Shown: positions 1 to 9,000 of the stretch, in pieces | Layout of the letters: each line of letters opens with the position of its first letter | How positions within the stretch are numbered: the first letter of the stretch is position 1 | NCBI GenBank assembly: GCA_028701415.1 | Contig: JAQVQU010000002.1 | Span: 37,454-51,235, forward strand | Source: Clostridia bacterium | Lineage (GTDB): Bacteria > Bacillota > Clostridia > Christensenellales > DTU072 | Reading direction: 5' to 3' | DNA length: 13,782 bases | Position numbers and translations under genes: made by a program | Notes under the pieces: model-generated | Database searches by the model: none | Told to the model about the DNA's origin: nothing | The model's input: only the letters and a program-made list of their open reading frames with translations

Positions 1-76
1 GAATTTACAAATATTGCTAATATGCATAAAAACGAAAAAATGGTTATAGATGCAAATAGAAATAATATTTTTTTTA

Positions 77-3000
77 TTATAATCTCCATCTACGCTTTTT
101 CTCTTTTTCTTTGATTCTGGAAAGAACCTCTGCTTTGTTATCAAGTTCTTTGGCTTCTTGAGTCCATTCGTATGCTTTTCTCGCTCCACTAGAAATAACC
201 TTTCTTCTCTTTTTGGGAATGAGAACAAACAATAATATAACACCTACAACAACAAGAATAACTGAAGAAACAACGATTATTATCCAGTAAGGGAAATCAT
301 TATTATAAAATATTATCTCACCCGAAGTATCAGCGTAAAATGTCATATAATCTCCTTCTCGTGTGAAAGTAATCGATTGATTAGACAAATTCCCTAATCC
401 TTTAACCTCCAAATTTTCGGAGTTCAAATATTCTTCAGGAATTCTTATATAAAATTTTACTTTTTCTTCCAAAACAGTATTTAAACCATTCTCTTTAATA
501 GAAATAGTCTGAACTGTTGCCTTTTGTCCAATTAAACTAGTCAAAAAGTTTGTCCTATTAATTGTGTCATAAACATCTTTAAACGATACTGTTACATTAC
601 TATTAAACCCAGCAGCAGAGGTAATATAAGAGTCCGTAGCAGGATCCTTAACAACTTTATTGGTGATTTTTACATGGAGTAGATAAACGGGAGGCCTTAC
701 TGAATAATTTGATGCATGTAAACCTTTTAATGTCCAAGAGTCAATAATTACAGTATGAGTCCCAACGTCAATTAGGTTATCTTCTGTTCTAGCCTTCATC
801 TCAAGAAAAACCTCATCCCCTTGAAGTACTCCCCCGAGTGAACCAGTTACCCTAATATCACTAAGCCCATCTACCGCTTTATCAAAGGCTTTAATGTTTT
901 CAATGCTAATTTGTCTTGGGAGTATTATGAAAGTGCCATTTCTAAAACTTGGATTATAATTTGGATCGATAACTTCGACTCTAATACTATGTGTCCCCGC
1001 AGTTGTTGGCATATCTGGATAACCGGGGAACGATACTCTTACGGTTACGTTAGAAGGGGTAACTAGTACATTTGGCATTGAAACAGACCCATATACTTGG
1101 GTAGATAACGAAGTAAAATCGAACTCAAGGCGTTGAACATTTGCACGAGAAACTTGATAACTAATCCAAGAACTATTTTCATTAATTTCATAATTCCTAT
1201 AATTCATTTTTACGTAAGCCCTATATTCTCCAATGCTTACTGGAGGACTAACCGACAGAGATTGATTAATTAAAGTGCTACTTCCATAAAAATATTGCAG
1301 ATTTTCTTCGATTTCATTTATATTTTGAATATCCCTTGGGACTAATGTTGTTGTTTTCAATTTAGCTTTAGCATAAATTATGGAACCATATGTAGTTCTA
1401 TATGAGTCAACGGGAACTGTCCCAAGATAAAACTGAACCTCCACAGACTTCTTAATTACCGTGATATTATAAACAATGCTTCCCTTATAATTAGTATCAC
1501 TGATGAAAGCTGTAAATCTGTATGTTCCTACTTCAATTATGTTTTCAATCTCATTTTCAAATTCATCATTAGTGACATTTAAATTTGCTGGATTAGTAAT
1601 AAATGTGGGACGTCTTATTTGCGAACCATAGACAAAAACAGTATCAAACGCAGATATAACAGCGTTAGTCTTTACAACTTGAATTGAAAGGGTCGATTCA
1701 AATATTTCATAATTAGTAGTATCAATCGGGACAAAGAGATAAGCAATATTATTATAAGTTCCTACTGGGCCCAACATTACATCAGGGTTAAGATATCTAA
1801 AACTGCCAGCTACAGAGAGCCCATTGTTGACATATACCATGCTCCCTCCTGTAAGAGAACTCTTATTCAGAGCCTGATTAAACTCTATCGGAGATGCTTG
1901 TGGCAAAATACTTTGAGATATTATAGCACTTGCCTTTGTGATTTGAAAAACTTCAAGAATACTAAAGCCTTCATAATTATCATCAGAAATAGTCGCAATA
2001 ACTCTATAATTTCCAACCTCAATTGCATTATTAACTTGTAGCCCATCCTTATATACAGTGAATCTAGTATTGATCCCTAACGCCGGATCCGTTCTAATTA
2101 TAGGAAGTTGAGGCATACCATTATATACACAATTGGAGCTAATGAAATTAATGTTTGCGCTTCTTTTGTTAATGATAATATCCATTGAGAAAGTTATAGG
2201 CTCAAAGTTGTCATTCGATGGGATAAATCGAACTTGAACTGCCTGGGTTCCTCTTGGAGGAGTAGCATTGGGATCCACAAAAGAAAAAGTCCCATTAATT
2301 TTTGTGGCTGCAGAGTCATTTGTAACAACTTCACCACCTAAAAACCCTGCAGTCCCAAGTTTAACTCCGTACTCTAAAGAATCTATCTCGGGAAGTACGT
2401 TTAGTTGTAGTCTTACTCTATTAATTACCAATAGAGTTTCAGCTGAGCCATAATAGTTTCGATGATTAATGTTAAAAGCAACACGGTAGCGTCCAACATT
2501 TGACGGTTTTGATGTTAATGGAGTTATTTGCCCAGAAACAAAATACTGTGTAATATAGTCTTTTGCAGAGAGACTATTGCTTATTAATGGAACAATAGAA
2601 AAATCTTCTCCATAAAGGTATGTATAGGAAGAATCTATGTCTATATTTGCTTCTTTCTTTTGAATAAGATAACTAAACCTCTTATAGGCACTAAAAAACT
2701 GATCTTGATTATCGATTGATATTTCCAACCAATATTCTCCAGCATCTCTAGGAGGGAGGGGGCCTAATGAAGTTATACCGTCTCTATCGATATAATTATA
2801 AAGAATCGAAGAATTAGTTGATTCTACTTCATTGTTAAACACCCCAAAATCAACAGTAGTAAATTGGGATGTATCCCCAAAAACTCTTACATTGTTCATT
2901 ATCGAAAGATAAGAAGATATATCATTTTTTAAAACTGAATATGAAAATATTTTTTCACCAAAATAATGGGTATCATTAATTTGTATTGTTACTTCATAAT

Positions 3001-6000
3001 TCCCAGGTTGTCTAATTTCATTAACATCAGTTCCTAATAGCTTCAGCCTTTTAATTATTAAAGACTCGGGTGGAATTACCCTGGATGTTCCGCTAATAAC
3101 TATGCTAAAATCAGAAATTTCAGCGATTTGTCCATCGTAACTTTTCTCTCTGGCGTTTACAACAATATCAATGTCTTTAAGTTTATTATACACACTTACG
3201 GGGATTGTTAAGGTTGTGTCATTATAATTTGCACTTTTAAATCTGAACGTAATTTCTAAAGGAATTTGATTAGAGGTTAGATATCCACCAGCTTGTTCTG
3301 CCGTAGCTAGTAATTCGGAAAAATCTATCCCTTGATTATCTGACTGTAGTATCTCGATATTCGGATTAACAATTATTTGAGGGTAATTTGAGTTTATTAC
3401 AACTGTAGAGAGAATTAATGTTGACAAGGGGTTATTAATATCAATTCCGTTTCCCACATATATTTTAGCGAAGCATTGGTCTTCAAGAGGATCCATATCG
3501 GAAGGTTGAATAAAAGTTAGTTGAACATTACTTTCATAAACATTATATAAATCCGTATTATTTGGGATAAATTCAAATTCCGCAAAACCGTTAACCCCTA
3601 TAATTTGAGAAGGATTTTTCCATCTCCATTCCCCATCTTCAGAGGTTACATCCACTCCATCGATTTGCAGTTTAAGATCAAATTGACTCAGCTCAGTTCC
3701 ATATTTTATAGAATTACCTGGAATGGGTAGTGCTGTTTTTGAAGTAATATTTACCGCATTTCCTATTACATATACTTGATAAATAAAGTTAATGTTAGTG
3801 TAACTAGAAGAGTCATTTGGTTGGAAACTCATCCACACAGGACGATAATTTGCTTTATCCATTACTATCATATTTTCTAATAAGCTGAATTTTCCAAGAA
3901 CTATTATTTGATTATTATTAGGATTAACCCCGTTCCCAGTTCCACTTATTATATAACTATCGTCAATAGTGGAATTTAAAGCAACGGCTTTTAGCGAGGG
4001 AGGAACTATAACTGGCTCTGCTTTCTTTATCTCAAACGTTTTAGATACGCTTTCACCTCTATAATTTTTATCGTTTACCCGCACTATCAACTGATATGTA
4101 TTAACCTCTTTTGGATTTCTTACCAATCCATCATAATAGTATTCAAGTTGAATATTTCCATAACCTAAAACTATGTTCGCTTGAGAAGAAATGTAAGCTA
4201 TTGCAGTTTGCTCACTTCCCGAATAAGAACACTCTAGGGATTCTTCATCAAAGGTAATGAATGAGCCAATATCTTTCTTTATTATGTCTATAGACATTTC
4301 TAATTCTGAATAATTAAAATTGGTTGAAAGAGCTTCATTGGGAGTAAATCTTACCACCACTGGATATCCCTTCCCAACAATCAACATACTTGTGTCGCTT
4401 TCAATTGTCCATATCCCGAAATCGGTTAATGTCTGACCTGTCGTGGTAAATCTTACCAAACCCGTACCCGGAACAAAAGAAATTGATTCACGAACACTAT
4501 TAAACTGAACAGGGAATATATTTGGGGTTTCTATAATTGTTAAATTCGCTTTTTTTACTTCAAAAAGTGTGAAGGAAATCCCTTGAAAATTATCATCAAT
4601 CAGTTCAATTCTTACCTCATATATGTCCGAATCAAGAGGAATATAGGAAGAGCTAAACTCCGCTTGTTCCGGTTCCTCTGGTCTGTATTGTCTGTAAGAA
4701 AACTCGGCAAATTGTACATCTCCGGGAAGAATAATTCCCTCCAAGATCATTGGTGACCCTGTATAATATGAATAATAGTAATCAAGAGTATCAAGGGGTA
4801 ATTCTGCCTTTGCAACGACCAACTCATATCCTTCAAGTACTTTATTATATCCATTTTCGTTATATACAATCCTTACTCCATAAACTCCAGCATTTGATAT
4901 GGTTAATTCTGAGGAGAATTCTTGATTTATTCCAAGATTATCTCTGTATAGTATTTGATACGTAACGTTTTGGTGGGATTCTACAAAGGTTTGATCAATA
5001 CCAAAATCATCCTTTCTTGTAACGGTGACATCATTAAAAGATAAAGTAACTTGTTTTACTACAGGCGCATTCGGGTCAGTTGAGGGGGGACAATAGGTCT
5101 GCGCCAAATTATTTACATCTTTCAAATTAGGAGCAATAAAATAAGTAATTTCAGAATAACCACTATAATTTTGAGTAACTAGTTCTACAGATACATAATA
5201 CAACCCAACACTAACAGGCGCTGAGTTCATCACGGCTCTTTGTCTGTTGTAATAAATAATTTTAAAACCATTATCGTTATTAATCTGAAATTCTTGGGGT
5301 AAAGTCCCTGGAAGAATGTTATATAGTGGATCAAATGGTTGTGGCATTCCATTATACAGTTTTTCTACATCTGTAGAAATAATTGATACTGGGGATTTAT
5401 TTATTGTCATATTGACAATTATAGACCCCCTATATTTTTGAACTTGTGGGGAAATTGATACAGTGACTTGATATGTTCCAGAATCTTTGGGGATCGATTG
5501 ATCTAATGTTGAATACGTGTAGATCAAGGGTAGATTTTCGCTAGGATTCTCTGGATTTACCGCCACGCCAGAAACTTGTTTTTGTTCTCCTGTATACGTA
5601 TGAGTTAAGTTAGACACGTTTATAGTCAATGTCTTTTTCTGTACCACTATTCCAAGTTCGATAACCAAGGGTTTAAAGTTTTGATATAGAGTAAACGCTG
5701 AAGAAGGAGTAAATACGATAAGATACATCGTTTGATCTCCCACTTCAGGGATAATATCTTCTTCATAAGAAAAACGACCAGAAATAATCTTTGTTGAATC
5801 AGAATTCTGAGCATTAATTAAAGGGAATTCAACAGATCCAAGGGAAGTTCCATACTCTATTACAGGTTGTGTGGGGGGGTCCACGTACAAATCTGCTTTA
5901 ACAACATAAAAATCTTTCCAAATAGAACCTTCGTAATTAGAACCAACAGTTCTAAGTAGTAGATAATACTTGCCTACTGGAGTCGAATTATTAATTCCTG

Positions 6001-9000
6001 TTCCAGCCATTCTAACAAAATTTTCATATCCGGACATAATCGATTCACCTGTGGATAAAATATATCCAGGTATAAGATCTTTAAAATAAATATATTCCAA
6101 CTGAGCGTCTAATACGGTTGACTCGTCATCAGCATTTATAACATCTGTCAATGGGTTTTGATACATTGAACCAAAAACATAAGCAATACCATACGGGTTT
6201 TCTACAACTTCATTTAATTCATCCGTTTCAATCTCTCTTTCAACAGAAGATGGGAAAGAAAAAGTCACCTCTCTCTTTTCAACAAAAAGAGGAATAGGAA
6301 TGTTCTCAATTCTCCTATAGGAATATAATGCCGAAGCCGATGGCTCAAAAACGCACAAAACATTATGTGTGCCTCCTGGATATATTGTTTCAGGATTAAC
6401 GGCAATACGAATGTTATAATCCTCAATAGGTTCAAGAATAATTCCATTAGAAATAACGTCCCCTACAATTTCTGAAGATGATAATTTATCTTTGTAAACT
6501 ATGTTAGATAGGATTAATCCATTCATATTAGGGATAGCTCTTACTACATAAATATCCGCCGGAAATGATAATAGGGAAAAGTTTAGGTTAGGGATAAATA
6601 TATCTATATAGCCTCCAGAACCATCACTTTGTGAGATGAATTCACCCGCTTGCCAATATAGCGTAACTGTATGAGGAACAATACGGGTAGAAGAAGAACC
6701 TGTCCCATATTTCACTTCTAAAATTCTTTCGCCCAGAGAATTATATCTGGGAATTTGATCCCCCCCTATTCTTGCATAATAAGAAACTTCATCTTCAAAA
6801 TAGAATCTTCCACTAATAAAAGCAGTTTTGTTTCTAAAAATATAAGAACCCCTTGTTTCCGCATTTAAAAGCATTTGCTCTGACATACCCGACAACGTTT
6901 GTCCGTATTCTAGTTGTCCCAATTTTCCCTGCAAAGTGCCGTCTAAACCAACGGCATCGTAGTTTCTATTCAGTAATGGCATATTAACTGAAAGAAGATT
7001 GCCTTCAGCTGTTCCTTGTGATATGACAAAAATAGCTGTCAATTTTCCATCATAATTTTGATTTTCAATACTTATTTCTGCTAGGTGCGTTCCCGCGCTC
7101 AGAAGATCACTAATTAATATTCCAGGAGTGGTCTGTATGATCCAATCGCCATAAGGATCAAGGAAGTTACCATTTGGATCTTTCACTTGGGAGAAAGAGT
7201 GTGCGACAAGTAAGCCAGTAGTTTCAACAAAAGTTTCATCAATTAAAAAACCGAACCGATAATCTGGCACGTCTAAATATCCATATTTAAAAGTAAATTT
7301 GCAAGTAGCCTCATATTGCCCATATATCTCTGGAGAAACAAAAAGCTCATACAAGTAACCTGTAGTTTCCTCCTCTCCCTCGGGAACAACGGGGAAAATC
7401 TCAAGAACCATTTTATCAATTGTAAAGTCTTGATAAAGGGAAACTTCGTTGTAATAATTTGATCTTGTCGTGTCTATATCAATTTTTGCTTGGTATGAAC
7501 CTGCATTTGTGGGTTTGGTCTCAGCAAAAATAGAGTTTGGATCGGTTTTATCTCTGTATAAAACTTTTGTATAAACATTTTCTATAATTTGGGTTTTATC
7601 AGCATCAGAGAAAACTTGCACTTCTAGTCCTTGTGGTTCTTGATTAAATGTAGTTCGAGTTGTAGCTGCATTTACACCAAGATAAGCAAGAGATGGCCTA
7701 ATTTCGATTGAAATTTGCATGGTTTGAAAATTATAGTTAAGACTATGGCTTTTTCCAGGAATTAAAGTATATATGTAACCTGATTCGGTCATAGTTCTTT
7801 CATAATATTTATAAAATACATTTCCCCAATTAGCTGCAATAACACTATTATCCACGCCTGCAACAACATCTATCGGATAAAAATTAACGGTAATATTGAG
7901 TGAAGAAGTTACCCCTGGAAGAATGTATTGAGGCGTCCCTGGAGAAGGAGAGGTTATTTCATAATAACCATACACTCCTGCAGAAGACATATAGTAAATT
8001 TTGTCTCCATATGTAAAACTTGGTTCAAACACTGGAGTACCATTTTCATAAGTGGAAGCAAAAATCAGTTCCGCCATGCTATCTCCATAATATAGCGTGT
8101 TTTCTCCATGTAGACCATATATTCTAGGATTAGCTTTTTTTACTTCATATATATCAATTTTTTCTCCAAAAAGATTAGTATCACCAGTCAAATCAACGGA
8201 AGCTTTATATACATATCTTCCAGCATCCACAAAACCATTATTAAAATAATTTTCCGCTATATGTCCGTTATTATAATAAGATTTATATCCAGCTATTAGA
8301 GGACCATCAGTTCTGGTAATAGTGGTCAAATTGATGTTATCCGTTCCAGTATTTAACTGAACAATATTCCCAACTCTAGTAGCGGCTAAAAGGTCATATT
8401 CGTCAGGTAAATCGTACTGCGTTCCGTTATAAATTATGTATCCTCCCGTAGTAGTTACTGTTTGGTTATTCTCAATTTTTGTTTTCACAAAAACTTGGTA
8501 CTCTTCCAAGCGATAATATACTACATTAATATCTGGTTGAACTGGGGGATATGTCTTAGGTTCTGTTAGTGGATTATATGGGAAGAACGCTTCAATATAT
8601 CCCTCAATTCCAATAATTTCCCCTAACCCCGTGTTATTGTTTTTTGTAAAAGAAAAATCACTGCTCTTAAGACCTAAATCTACTTTTTTGTTGAAAAACA
8701 TAGAAATCAGCCCCGAGTTTTGAGAACTATTCCAAATTTCATCATTCATCGAAAATGTTATTTCATAATAGCGCCCATCTCTACCAACTCTATAAACCGG
8801 ATTATCCGACCACATTCCATCCATTGCAGGTTGACTACTGTACCTAACAACTTTATATGTTTCGTAATTCGTGGGTCTCATCAAGAATCTTAGAGTAACT
8901 GGTTGATTTCTTTTTGCTGGAGTAACTCTTTTTTGGTATATATTGTCTCCTGTTAATTGATTATCTCCTGCAATAAAAGTGTAGGAGCCATCAATATTTT

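Noticed and set aside
2268..2453. Plus-strand open frame of 61 codons inside the giant gene
   Set aside because: It is antisense to a clearly coding frame, has no ribosome site and no family resemblance.
4750..4965. Plus-strand open frame of 71 codons inside the giant gene
   Set aside because: Antisense shadow of the repeat array, with composition of a reversed coding strand and no start signals.
6265..6447. Minus-strand open frame of 60 codons in another frame of the giant gene
   Set aside because: It is fully inside the giant coding sequence, with no ribosome site and no recognisable product.
911..8137. Repeat array considered as CRISPR or tandem DNA repeats
   Set aside because: The repetition is visible only at protein level with highly diverged DNA. 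There are no identical direct repeats with unique spacers.
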